A stretch of 64,000 nucleotides of DNA from Candidatus Avelusimicrobium aviculae (GTDB lineage: Bacteria; Elusimicrobiota; Elusimicrobia; Elusimicrobiales; Elusimicrobiaceae). Below, piece by piece: positions 7,880-16,690 of the stretch; position 1 is the first letter of the stretch, and each line of letters starts with the position of its first letter. The translations under genes were made by a program, and so were the position numbers. The notes beneath the pieces are model-generated. The model was not told the DNA's origin and did not search any database. It saw nothing but the letters and a program-made list of their open reading frames with translations. The stretch is taken from assembly GCA_944324655.1 (NCBI GenBank), contig CALUXF010000003.1, positions 1 through 64,000 on the forward strand, written 5' to 3'.

Positions 7880-8543
7880 TATCATAGAAATCACCCATTT
7901 AACCAAAATTTACAGCCAGCAGGACGAAAATTTATGCGTGCTGGAAGATGTTTCTTTGTCCGTAGCCAAAGGCAGTTTTACCGTACTTTTGGGCCCCAGC
8001 GGAAGCGGCAAAAGCACGCTGTTAAACTTAATTGCCATGCTGGATAAACCCACCGGCGGCCAAATATTTTTTGAAGGCAAAGAACTTACCAATATGCGCA
8101 AAGAATCCGCCCGTTCCGCCCTGCGCTTAAACAAAATGGGTTTTGTGTTTCAGTTTGACGGGCTGTTGCCGGAGTTTTCCCTCCTGGAAAATGTGGAACT
8201 GCCCGCCATTATGCAAGGCAAACCCAACCCCAAAAAAGCGCAGGAACTGCTGGAAAATTTGGGTTTAGGGGCCATCTCCCACAAATTCCCCAGTGAACTT
8301 TCCGGCGGGGAAAAACAACGCGCCAGCATTGCGCGCGCCTTGCGCAACAACCCGGTGCTGTTACTGGCCGACGAGCCCACCGGTAATTTGGACGCCTCGC
8401 GCAAAGAACAAGTGTTTCGGGATTTTGCCCGCATGGCGCGACAAGGTTTAACCGTGCTTATGGTTACGCATGATGTGCACGCCGTTAATTACGCCACGGA
8501 CGTTTATAATTTGGAAAACCGCAAACTGCTAAAAACCAAATAA
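7872..8543 (+). CDS. lolD: LolD-family ABC transporter ATP-binding protein
   Basis: A 223-residue ATPase that powers lipoprotein release with the permease encoded just upstream (8-base overlap). Visible motifs: Walker A GPSGSGKST (about 38-46), Q-loop (VFQFDGLLPEFS), signature LSGGEKQRASIARAL, Walker B VLLLADEPTGNLD and H-loop THD. Length is normal for LolD. The Q-loop region LLPEFSLLENVELPAIM is characteristic of the LolD/MacB/FtsE group. Confidence 0.95.
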   Translation: MDNIIEITHLTKIYSQQDENLCVLEDVSLSVAKGSFTVLLGPSGSGKSTLLNLIAMLDKPTGGQIFFEGKELTNMRKESARSALRLNKMGFVFQFDGLLPEFSLLENVELPAIMQGKPNPKKAQELLENLGLGAISHKFPSELSGGEKQRASIARALRNNPVLLLADEPTGNLDASRKEQVFRDFARMARQGLTVLMVTHDVHAVNYATDVYNLENRKLLKTK

Positions 8544-8580
8544 TATCCGTTTCAGCCAAAATAGAATAACAGGATTTTTT

Positions 8581-9207
8581 ATGGACAGCCAAACCTTACT
8601 TATCACCGCCGTTTGCTTTATAGGGGGTTTATTAGCCGCCCGGGGATTTACGGGGCTTAAACGCCGCCGCCTGCAAACGTTGGAAGCCAAAGTCCGCCAA
8701 GGGGACGCGGCCTCCATGGTTGCTTTGGGGCGCAAATATTACGAGGGCAAAGGCGTACCCCAAAACAAAGAAACCGCTTTTGCCTACTTTAAACAAGCCG
8801 CCAAAGCGGGGTTGGCGGAAGCCCAGGTGCTTACCGCCGCCATGTGCCGTGGGGGAGACGGCTGCCCGCAGAACGACCGGGAAACCTTCCACTGGTACCA
8901 GGCCGCGGCCCAGCAAGGCAATTATGAAGGGAAAATCAATTTAATTATGTGCCATTTGAAAGGAATAGGTACCAAAGCGGACCCGCAAAAAGCGTTTTCT
9001 TTGGCTTTGGAGGCAGCCGAAGCAGGCAGCCCTTTTGCCCAAGTGATGACCGGGGATTTTTACGCCAACGGCACCGGCACCCAGCAAGACCCGCAAAAAG
9101 CCCGCCACTATTACCTGCTGGCCGCCGTGCAGGGCGAACCCCACGCCAAAAAACGCTTAAAAACGCTGGACCATATTATCGAACGCCACGACGCTATGAT
9201 ACAGTAG
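8581..9207 (+). CDS. membrane-anchored Sel1-repeat protein
   Basis: A 208-residue protein with a membrane helix at residues 5-22 followed by four Sel1-like (SLR/TPR) repeats: units beginning ASMVALGRKYYEGKGVPQN, AEAQVLTAAMCRGG, YEGKINLIMCHLKGIG and PFAQVMTGDFYANGTG, each continuing A..Y...AA..G. Such repeats form a helical scaffold for protein binding, often in cell-envelope regulation. AGGA lies 6 bases before the ATG. It follows lolD by 37 bases and could be co-transcribed. Partner unknown. Confidence 0.88.
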   Translation: MDSQTLLITAVCFIGGLLAARGFTGLKRRRLQTLEAKVRQGDAASMVALGRKYYEGKGVPQNKETAFAYFKQAAKAGLAEAQVLTAAMCRGGDGCPQNDRETFHWYQAAAQQGNYEGKINLIMCHLKGIGTKADPQKAFSLALEAAEAGSPFAQVMTGDFYANGTGTQQDPQKARHYYLLAAVQGEPHAKKRLKTLDHIIERHDAMIQ

Positions 9208-9264
9208 CCGGGCCCTCCATTTGGCCCGGCAAACGGCTTCTAAACAACCCTAGCACACGTTGAA

Positions 9265-9288
9265 TCCCCGGCCCAACCGGGGTTTTTC
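9265..9288 (+). terminator. intrinsic terminator
   Basis: Stem CCCCGG/CCGGGG (66-71 with 77-82 of this 92xx stretch) followed by TTTTTCTTT; ends the lolCD-Sel1 unit. Confidence 0.8.
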
Positions 9289-9298
9289 TTTGCCCAAC

Positions 9299-9326
9299 AA
9301 AAAAAGGCGGGGCCGCCCGCCCCGCC
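9299..9326 (-). terminator. intrinsic terminator of the GH57 gene
   Basis: On the minus strand, eight-bp stem GGCGGGGC/GCCCCGCC with a five-base loop and a run of T. Confidence 0.85.
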
Positions 9327-9355
9327 CGTTTAAAACACGGCTTTTTGTTGTTAAA

Positions 9356-11725
9356 TTACATGGCTATTTGCAGTTTACGGGCCAGAGCTTTCAGCACGTC
9401 TTTGCTCATTTTTTCCTTGCCTAAACTTTTTAAAGCCAGAAAAACAAATTCCTGCGCTTTGGTCATATCCGGGGTGAAACCGAATATTTCCATATAGTTT
9501 AAAAACTCCACCACTTTCATGGCGGCGGCGCTGTCGGCCGGGTTGCGCGCGAAGGAAAACGCCAAAAAGGTCAGCTTGTCGCTTACCACGCGGCGCAAAT
9601 CCTCGCCGTTGACATCCAAACCTAGGGTTTTCACGTCTTCCATCAGTTCTTCCACGGCGTTAATATCCACGTCTTTAGCGCGGAACTCCGCCTTCAAGTC
9701 ACTGGTAAGCACAAAATCCGCCACCGTTAAAAACGGCTTGGGCAGCGGCGTGCCGATATACTGCAAACCGCGCACCACGGGGTATTGCTCCTCAAAGATT
9801 TGGGTAAATTGGCGGTCGGTATCTTCGTACACTTTGTTCATGACATTGTCTATTACTTTTCTTTGCACGTCTTTGAACAAAGACAACAGCGGGTACACTT
9901 CTTTAAACCGCTGGCGGATGAGCGCGGCGCATTCATCATAACGGCCTTTGTCAAAAGCGGTTTTAAGCGCGTTAAACAAAGCGTCTTTATCTGCAGGCGC
10001 GTCCATCGCCGCGCTTAAAAAAGAGGTAGCCCCTTGCTGAAGCGCCACAAAAACAAAATGCCGCTCCTCCAGCGTGATGAGGGAATAAAGCGTCAGCTCC
10101 CCATAATACAAATGGTTGGCGGGGGCGCTGAGCGAAGTGGGCGTAAAATTTTTTACTTCGCAATCATACGCTTTGGCGGGGTTGACCGTAGGGTCCGTCA
10201 GTACGGCCACGGCATGCTGGGCGGCGATTTTTTCCAACGGCATTTTTTGGGGAAGCACAAAACGCTGGTATACCACCGCCCCGTTTTTTAAATCGCGTAT
10301 ATTGCTGGGGGCAGCCTCCAAACGTTTGATGAGTTCCGGCTCCAAATCCACGCCGCTCATCTGCTTGTTAAGCTCAGCCGCGCGGGCGGCGTATTGCATA
10401 ATCTGCACCGTTTCAATGCCGCTCACCTCGTCAAAAAACCAACCGCAGCTGGTATACATTAACATGGCAAAACGCTGCATTTCCAACAGGCGCAGCGCGC
10501 CGGAGCGGTCATTCCAGGCTTTTTCCGTAGCGTGTTTGAGAAAGAACTGGTGTTGGGCGTCCAAACTGCGGTCCAAAATCAAATCAATGTATTCATCCCG
10601 CGCGGCCCATGGGTCTTTAAAATACTGGCGGCCGACGGTTTCATAAGTTTTAATCATTTCATCGCGCAGCCAATCCAGCGCGTCGCGCAGCGGTTTGCGC
10701 CATTTTTGGTGCCAGCCGCCATGCATGCCGGAATTACAGCCGCAGTCCGCGCGCCAGCGCTCCACCCCGTGGAAACAGCTCCAGGAAGAATTTTCAAAAA
10801 TCTGGGCTTCATACTCCGGCGGATTTTTGGCCAAGAACTCCCCGTATACCGTAATTTGCACGTCTGTTTTGTCTTCCACGTATTTTAAACAGTAGGCAAG
10901 CGCCATATCGGCAAATTTTTGATGGTGTCCGTAGGTTTCTCCGTCCGTGGCGATGTGCATCAGCTGCGCCTGAGAGCTGGAATTATACGTGCTTAATAAA
11001 CGGGAAGCAAAGGTTTCACCGCTTTTAAGCGTATCGGAAAAAGCAATACCTTGGGATATAGGCCCGTCGTAGAAAAACAAAGCGATGCGCCGGCCGCTGG
11101 GCAAATTGCATTGGTAAGCGCGTTTAGGGTCCACCTTGGCGCCGGAAACGTCCTGCCATTTTTCTTCGCCTATTTTACGCACTTTGGCGCACTGGCCCGG
11201 AGCCAAAACAACAAACTTCATGCCGCATTCAGCCAATATTTCCAGCGTATCGGTATTGCAGGCGGTCTCGGCCAGCCAAAGCGCTTCGGGCATACGGCCA
11301 AAACGCTTTTTAAAATCCGCTATTCCCCAGCGCACTTGGGTATATTTATCCCGCTGGTTGGCCAGGGGTAAAATTACATGGTTATACGCTTGGGCAATAG
11401 CCCCGCCATGACCGGAAAAATTCTGCTGGCTTAGTTTATCGGCTTCCAAAATGGCGCGGTAAACTTCCGGCTCTTTCTTTTCCATCCAAGACAGCAAGGT
11501 TGGCCCAAAGTTAAAACTGATATGGGCGTAATTATTAATCAAATCGGTTAATTGTTGTTTGTCGTTTAATACGCGCGCCAAGGCGTTTGGGGAATAGCAT
11601 TCCGCGCAGATGCGGCTGTTCCAATCATGATACGGCGCGGCGCTTTCTTGGATTTCTATTTCATCCAGCCAAGCGTTTTCGCGCGGGGGTTGGTAAAAGT
11701 GTCCATGTATGCAAAGGTATTTCAT
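9356..11725 (-). CDS. GH57-family glycosidase with DUF3536
   Basis: A 789-residue protein. The N-terminal half is a GH57 catalytic barrel: HGHFYQPP (7-14) at the first strand, GHGGAIAQAYNH, then EALWLAETA with the probable nucleophile E153, and IATDGETYGHHQKFAD with a conserved D/E/H cluster. The C-terminal half matches the DUF3536 type seen in long GH57 proteins. GH57 members act on alpha-glucans (amylase, glucanotransferase, branching), so a role in glycogen or starch use with glgP is likely; the exact reaction cannot be read. No signal peptide: cytoplasmic. I start at ATG 11725, not at the upstream in-frame codon, because MKYLCIHGHFYQPPREN is the family start and a TATAAC box (11732-11737) lies 6 bases upstream, implying a leaderless mRNA. 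Confidence 0.9.
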   Translation of the reverse strand: MKYLCIHGHFYQPPRENAWLDEIEIQESAAPYHDWNSRICAECYSPNALARVLNDKQQLTDLINNYAHISFNFGPTLLSWMEKKEPEVYRAILEADKLSQQNFSGHGGAIAQAYNHVILPLANQRDKYTQVRWGIADFKKRFGRMPEALWLAETACNTDTLEILAECGMKFVVLAPGQCAKVRKIGEEKWQDVSGAKVDPKRAYQCNLPSGRRIALFFYDGPISQGIAFSDTLKSGETFASRLLSTYNSSSQAQLMHIATDGETYGHHQKFADMALAYCLKYVEDKTDVQITVYGEFLAKNPPEYEAQIFENSSWSCFHGVERWRADCGCNSGMHGGWHQKWRKPLRDALDWLRDEMIKTYETVGRQYFKDPWAARDEYIDLILDRSLDAQHQFFLKHATEKAWNDRSGALRLLEMQRFAMLMYTSCGWFFDEVSGIETVQIMQYAARAAELNKQMSGVDLEPELIKRLEAAPSNIRDLKNGAVVYQRFVLPQKMPLEKIAAQHAVAVLTDPTVNPAKAYDCEVKNFTPTSLSAPANHLYYGELTLYSLITLEERHFVFVALQQGATSFLSAAMDAPADKDALFNALKTAFDKGRYDECAALIRQRFKEVYPLLSLFKDVQRKVIDNVMNKVYEDTDRQFTQIFEEQYPVVRGLQYIGTPLPKPFLTVADFVLTSDLKAEFRAKDVDINAVEELMEDVKTLGLDVNGEDLRRVVSDKLTFLAFSFARNPADSAAAMKVVEFLNYMEIFGFTPDMTKAQEFVFLALKSLGKEKMSKDVLKALARKLQIAM

Positions 11726-11786
11726 ATATATGTTATAGCAATTAATGGTAAAATATGCACAAGCTTCCTGCCCGCCGTGGCGGCCC

Positions 11787-11838
11787 TTGATAAAGGCCAA
11801 ACGGAGAAGTATACTAAAAGGGAAGACTTTTATCTTCC
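11787..11838 (+). promoter_or_regulatory. promoter and 5' hairpin of the PhoH-like gene
   Basis: TTGATA (11787-11792), 17-bp spacer, TATACT (11810-11815). The predicted mRNA start near 11822 opens with a 6-bp hairpin GGAAGA/TCTTCC (11821-11838), which may stabilise the 5' end. GAGG at 11847-11850 is the ribosome-binding site. Confidence 0.75.
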
Positions 11839-11857
11839 GTTCCGCCGAGGTGCGCTT

Positions 11858-13183
11858 ATGAAAAAAACTTTTATTTTGGATACCAATGTTCTTTTGCACG
11901 ATGTAAACTGCCTGCATGCGTTTGAAGATAATGATATTATCATCCCCATGGCCGTCATTGAGGAGCTGGACAGCTTTAAAAGCGAAGGGGATACACGCGG
12001 AAAAAATGCGCGTATGGTGTCGCGCGCGTTGGACGAGATGCGCAGCCTGGGCCATTTAAACGAAGGGGTTACGTTAAAAGGCGGCGGCATTTTAAAAATT
12101 GAGCTGGATAAGCCTAACATCCTCCCCCCGTTTTTGGCTTTCAACAAAGCGGACAACTCTATCTTAAATATTGCTTATACGCTGTCTAAAAAAGAAGGCA
12201 GTTATAAGAAAAACAATAACCCGGTTATTTTGGTTACCAAAGACATTAATATGCGCCTAAAGGCGGAAGCGCTGGGTCTGTCCGCCCAGGATTACACCAC
12301 AGACAAAGTAAACCTGGACGAACTTTACACCGGCATGGCGGAAATGGAAGTATCCCCCGACCAGATAGACGCTTTTTACCGGGACAAAAAACTGCCGGTG
12401 GACCCAAAGCTCTATTTCCCCAATGAATTTATTATTCTAAAAGCCAATGACGGAAGCAAAAAATCCGCCATGGGGCGCGTATCCAACAATGGGGACACCT
12501 GCATTCGCCCGCTTTCCCAGCCGGAACCCACCGCCTGGGGCATTAAACCTTTAAACAAAGAACAGCGCTTTGCCATGGAACTGCTGTTAGATGACAGCCT
12601 GGATATCGTTACCTTGGTAGGCACGGCCGGGACCGGTAAAACGTTGATTACCTTGGCTACCGGCCTGCAGCGCACCATGGATGAAAACGCCTACCGCCGG
12701 CTGGTGGTTTGCCGCTCTATTGTCCCCGTAGGGAAAGATTTGGGCTTCCTGCCCGGCACCAAAGAAGAAAAACTGGAAGCGTGGATGGGAGCTATTTATG
12801 ACAACCTGGCTTTCTTGGCGGACCGTAAAAACCCGGACGAAGGCGAAGAAAAAGCCCATTATCTCTTAGACAGCGGGAAAATAGAAATAGCCTCCGTCAC
12901 CCATATGCGCGGGCGTTCTTTACCCGGCCAGTATATGATTGTGGACGACGCCCAAAACTTAACCCCGCATGAAATGAAAACTATTCTTACCCGCGCGGGC
13001 GAAGGCACCAAAGTAGTGGTAACCGGGGATCCGTACCAAATAGACACGCCGTATTTGGACGTGGAATCCAACGGATTAACCTATTTGGTGGACCGCTTAA
13101 AAGGGCAAAAAAGCCACGGCCACATCACATTTACCAAAACGGAACGCAGCCGTTTGGCGGATTTGGCCTCCAAACTGCTGTAA
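11858..13183 (+). CDS. PIN domain / PhoH-like ATPase fusion
   Basis: A 441-residue protein. Residues 1-130 form a PIN RNase-like domain with the acidic residues in ILDTNVLLHD, EELD and TKDINMRLKA. Residues about 230-441 form a PhoH-type ATPase with Walker A GTAGTGKT and a Walker B-like MIVDDAQN (the usual IIDEAQN has D in place of E). This PhoH2/YlaK architecture is thought to couple unwinding to cleavage of RNA; substrates in this organism are unknown. I use ATG 11858 because it follows GAGG and matches the PIN start, not the longer open frame from 11627, which overlaps the divergent GH57 gene. Confidence 0.92.
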   Translation: MKKTFILDTNVLLHDVNCLHAFEDNDIIIPMAVIEELDSFKSEGDTRGKNARMVSRALDEMRSLGHLNEGVTLKGGGILKIELDKPNILPPFLAFNKADNSILNIAYTLSKKEGSYKKNNNPVILVTKDINMRLKAEALGLSAQDYTTDKVNLDELYTGMAEMEVSPDQIDAFYRDKKLPVDPKLYFPNEFIILKANDGSKKSAMGRVSNNGDTCIRPLSQPEPTAWGIKPLNKEQRFAMELLLDDSLDIVTLVGTAGTGKTLITLATGLQRTMDENAYRRLVVCRSIVPVGKDLGFLPGTKEEKLEAWMGAIYDNLAFLADRKNPDEGEEKAHYLLDSGKIEIASVTHMRGRSLPGQYMIVDDAQNLTPHEMKTILTRAGEGTKVVVTGDPYQIDTPYLDVESNGLTYLVDRLKGQKSHGHITFTKTERSRLADLASKLL

Positions 13184-13209
13184 AAACGCCGTTTCTTATT
13201 TACTCACCG

Positions 13210-13234
13210 GGGCCCACTGTAAAGTGGGCCCTTT
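13210..13234 (+). terminator. intrinsic terminator
   Basis: Nine-bp stem GGGCCCACT/AGTGGGCCC, loop GTAA, short T run. Confidence 0.75.
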
Positions 13235-13262
13235 GTCCTATGTATTTTAGGTCTTTGGACCC

Positions 13263-13291
13263 CTGGGAAAAACCAGCTTTTTTTCTATAAT
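13263..13291 (+). promoter_or_regulatory. promoter of the 1061-residue protein gene
   Basis: CTGGGA (13263-13268), 17-bp spacer, TATAAT (13286-13291); transcript start predicted near 13298, giving a leader of about 30 bases with GGGAA before the ATG. Confidence 0.65.
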
Positions 13292-13328
13292 ATAGTAAGA
13301 GGACGAAACATAAAAGGGAATTTATCAT

Positions 13329-16300
13329 ATGAAACGTGTTATTTGCCAGGTGTTAATAGCGGTTTTTTCCTGTAATATCTTATTGCCGCAGCCGGCCCTG
13401 TTTGCGCAAGGCTACGCGGAAGATGAATATGCCAGCGAATTATATTTTGACGACCCGTATCAAGGGGACGTCCCCTCCCCTATTATGCCCCCGAAAGAAG
13501 AAATAGTCGTGGATACCCCTTGGGCGCCTTATGCGGTGCTGTCCAATTATAAACCCCAAGAACCCACAGAAGATTTATTGGGAAGACCCATCAATTACAA
13601 CGCCCAAAAAGACGCACGCGCCATTAAACGCGGGATTTCCACTCAAAACGCCAATGTTCGCCAATTCTTAGCCAATGCGCCTAAAGACGCTTTGTTAGAC
13701 TGGCTGACCCAAAATGAATTGCCGCAAGATAACATGCAAATTGGTTTAAACGAATACGTACCCGGATTACACTTAAAAAGATCCGCCGGGGAATCCGCCA
13801 AAGCCGCGCTGAAAAATTTAACCGTATTATTTGAGAATGGGGAATTGCAAGTAGAGGATTATATTTCCTTGCTGTCTGCTCCTTCTGCCGAGATAGCGGC
13901 TTTTGGAGCCATGGCGCTTCACTCCACCTTTCAAGAAGTGATGAACAGCCAGGACCCTTCCCTGATCTATTTGCTGTTAGGTTTTGTCCCTCAAATACAA
14001 ACCGCCGCCGTCGGCCGGTTAGATAAAGCATATGCCTCCCCCCAGGCCAACCGGGCCGCCACCCCCGGGCATTTTTTGGTGCAAAAAATTGCTCCGGCGC
14101 AAACAGAGTCTTCCCAAAGCGTAGAAATGCGCGGCCTTTTGAATTTGCTTTTGGCGGATATATACGCCCTGTACCGCACGGCAAAAACACAAGAAATGCG
14201 TCCCCAGCTGCAAGAAGAAGAACAGGCCATGTGGCCCCGGCAAGAGTATACTTTCTTTACGCCGGATCCGATGCCTGAATCTTTCTACCAAAAGCAGAAA
14301 GACCGCCTTCTTCACAGTTTAGATTATGCCCGCACGTTAAGAGAACGCGTCATGGGAATTAATAACGAACGCGTATTAAACGCCGATTATGTCGCCCTGA
14401 CCTTAATTACTTATGACGGAGTCAGCGGGTTTAAACGCCTGGTGGATTACATTGATGCAGAAAACACCAATTTAAACGGAAGCAAACAACAATACCGTTT
14501 AGATCAATACAATTTCCCGTTCTTAAAAAGCGCTTTTGATAATTTATCTCTTTTATACCTGCCCAAAATTTCCAGCCGGGAGACGGGCATGGACCCTAAA
14601 GAGAAAAAACTCTTAGTGGATACTTTAATTAATTATGCCAACCACGGTTCCGCCCCCGTACAGGTATTAGCTATGAACCTGCTGACCGCCCTGTATCAGG
14701 AATCTTCCCCCAAGTGGACCCGCGGACAAGGATACGATAAAGGAGCCGCCGGAGGCCCGGCCATCAGCACGCAAACGGCAAACCAAGTGGCGGACCGCAT
14801 TAAAAAGATTTACTGCCGTTTGGACCATGCCACCCAAAGCGTCTATGGTTTAAATTCCGAGCAAATGCAGGAAATGGCGGACCAATTGGCCATAGCCTAC
14901 CGCCGCGTACGCAAAGACCCGCAAGGTTATATCTTGCCGGCCAATAAAGACGGAAAAGCCGTGGCAGCTCAACAATGCTATGTGCGCGATGTACAAACCC
15001 GCAACCAATCCGTTCAAGCCCAAGAAATGGCCGCGGATACCATGAACTTCATCCTTACCTGGGTGGCGTTTGGCGGGGCGTTGAGATTAATCGGAAAAGG
15101 AGCCTCTTACACCGCCAGTGTGGCGCGGGCAGCCAACCAGGCGCGCAAAATGCCGGTGGGGCAGCGCATAGCCTATTTTACCGGCACGCTTAAACAAGCC
15201 AAACGCGCCCAAAAGGCCGCGCGGGAATTATCCCAAATGGGTGTAAAGGTGGAACGCATCGGTCAAATGCCCGCCGCCAAACCCTCCGCCTTTACCCAAC
15301 GGATTAACTCTTTAAAACAAAAAATGGGCATGAAAATAAAAGAGAAAGACAATACCTTTGTGGTGGACGCTTTGCGCGAAACCAATCCCAAAGGCCAAAC
15401 GTTAGGGTATCGCATTACCCAACGCCTGCCCGGTGGAAAAGAGCAAATAACCAATATAGAAGGGGAAGTGATTTCCCGCCAAGCGGTATCCCCCAATATA
15501 CCCGCCAAATTAGGGGCGGAAAAAGGTACTTTAAACAGCGTTACGGAATTGGCTGAAAAATATGTAACCAAGCTGCCTGAAGGGGTATCCCCCGCGGCGT
15601 ATAAAGAAGCCATTGCCACGGAAAACCTGTTTAGAACCGGGCTGGAGGAAGTATCCGCCGCCAATTTTAAATCCGGTTTTGGCATGAAGCAAGTTTGGTA
15701 TAAAGACGCCCAAGGCAAATTATTTTCAACCCATGAACCCATTTGGGTAGACTTGGCTAAAAGCTCCGAAGTGGTAACAAACGGGGCGGGTATCCCGTTA
15801 ACCGGAACTTTAAGAAAAGATTTAATAAAAACGGTATCCAACCCCGGCGGAGTATTAACGGCAACCGCCAGCACGGTGGGAGAAGGCGGCTTCCGATATT
15901 TATGGAATATTTCCAAATGGACGGGAGAGTTCGCCGCGGCGGATGTGGCTGTCCAGCCGATTTCTGAGGCGCTGGACGGAAAATACCAAAGCGCTCCCGC
16001 CGGCGCCCCGTGGTATGCAGAAGTGGGGCAATATTTCCATAATGTGGGTAATGCGATTATAAATTACGACCAAGCGGCCGGAGCGGTCATCGTTCTTCCC
16101 TTTGTGGCGGTTGGAAAAGGAATTAGCTGGGCGTGGGACAAAACCATCCGTTCTTCCTCCTCCGCAAACAGCGAAGAAATGACGGCCCAGCTGGAAGATA
16201 ACCCCTACTTAAAAGAATACCGCCAAAAGACGCAAAAATTGCAAGAAGCCTTTGAAAAGGATGTTCTCTCTTTTGTAGATTTATGGAAACAAGTACAAAA

Positions 16301-16514
16301 CAACCCGGACAACATCCAGCTGAAAAACAAACTGGATATTAATTTCCAGCAAATGAATGATAAATATTCGCAGCAGCAAACGGGAGGAATTTCCCAGCAA
16401 TGGCAAGTGGTTTCCCAGTCATTAGCCGTGGGAGTCAATCCGTTTGAGATGCAAGACTATTACCTAGATGATTATTCTTCATCGGATTATCCGTCCGAAG
16501 AAGACTTCTTTTAA
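13329..16514 (+). CDS. large secreted protein of unknown function
   Basis: A 1061-residue protein with a signal peptide (1-27, ending ALFAQG). Unrecognised family. Residues 30-75 are acidic and aromatic. Residues 90-560 look all-helical and may hold HEAT-like repeats (for example EIAAFGAMALHSTFQEV and APVQVLAMNLLTALY). A hydrophobic helix near 580-595 (TMNFILTWVAFGGALRLIG) and one near 905-925 (AAGAVIVLPFVAVGKGISWAW) could be membrane-associated. Residues 620-860 have a mixed beta region (GYRITQRLPGGKEQITNIEGEV). The C-terminus is acidic with D, S, Y and E. Cysteines are few. Monocistronic: own promoter and a strong terminator at 16520-16549. Size and domain order suggest an envelope or surface scaffold, but that is a guess. 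Confidence 0.88.
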   Translation: MKRVICQVLIAVFSCNILLPQPALFAQGYAEDEYASELYFDDPYQGDVPSPIMPPKEEIVVDTPWAPYAVLSNYKPQEPTEDLLGRPINYNAQKDARAIKRGISTQNANVRQFLANAPKDALLDWLTQNELPQDNMQIGLNEYVPGLHLKRSAGESAKAALKNLTVLFENGELQVEDYISLLSAPSAEIAAFGAMALHSTFQEVMNSQDPSLIYLLLGFVPQIQTAAVGRLDKAYASPQANRAATPGHFLVQKIAPAQTESSQSVEMRGLLNLLLADIYALYRTAKTQEMRPQLQEEEQAMWPRQEYTFFTPDPMPESFYQKQKDRLLHSLDYARTLRERVMGINNERVLNADYVALTLITYDGVSGFKRLVDYIDAENTNLNGSKQQYRLDQYNFPFLKSAFDNLSLLYLPKISSRETGMDPKEKKLLVDTLINYANHGSAPVQVLAMNLLTALYQESSPKWTRGQGYDKGAAGGPAISTQTANQVADRIKKIYCRLDHATQSVYGLNSEQMQEMADQLAIAYRRVRKDPQGYILPANKDGKAVAAQQCYVRDVQTRNQSVQAQEMAADTMNFILTWVAFGGALRLIGKGASYTASVARAANQARKMPVGQRIAYFTGTLKQAKRAQKAARELSQMGVKVERIGQMPAAKPSAFTQRINSLKQKMGMKIKEKDNTFVVDALRETNPKGQTLGYRITQRLPGGKEQITNIEGEVISRQAVSPNIPAKLGAEKGTLNSVTELAEKYVTKLPEGVSPAAYKEAIATENLFRTGLEEVSAANFKSGFGMKQVWYKDAQGKLFSTHEPIWVDLAKSSEVVTNGAGIPLTGTLRKDLIKTVSNPGGVLTATASTVGEGGFRYLWNISKWTGEFAAADVAVQPISEALDGKYQSAPAGAPWYAEVGQYFHNVGNAIINYDQAAGAVIVLPFVAVGKGISWAWDKTIRSSSSANSEEMTAQLEDNPYLKEYRQKTQKLQEAFEKDVLSFVDLWKQVQNNPDNIQLKNKLDINFQQMNDKYSQQQTGGISQQWQVVSQSLAVGVNPFEMQDYYLDDYSSSDYPSEEDFF

Positions 16515-16519
16515 TTCCG

Positions 16520-16549
16520 CCCCCGGTTAAAGCTAACCGGGGGTTTTAT
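16520..16549 (+). terminator. intrinsic terminator
   Basis: Ten-bp stem CCCCCGGTTA/TAACCGGGGG, loop AAGC, then TTTTATTT. Confidence 0.9.
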
Positions 16550-16642
16550 TTCGTTCTTAATTACAGGCGATACGATATGCACATTTCCCATTTTATATTT
16601 TGTACACGGTTCCCGTTGCCGCGCTAATCAAAATTTGCCCAT

Positions 16643-16672
16643 AAAAAACCCCGGGGCCGCCCGGGGTTTTTG
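16643..16672. terminator. terminator of nfnBA (bidirectional)
   Basis: Stem ACCCCGG/CCGGGGT with T runs on both sides; on the minus strand it ends the nfnBA operon. Confidence 0.8.
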
Positions 16673-16690
16673 TTTATAAAGAACTGTTTA

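Noticed and set aside
11627-11857. 5' extension of the PIN-PhoH gene
   Set aside because: Overlaps the divergent GH57 start and both promoters; the PIN domain and ribosome-binding site point to ATG 11858.
13681-15916. Minus-strand frames up to 217 codons within the large secreted protein gene
   Set aside because: Antisense shadows; no start signals or family similarity.
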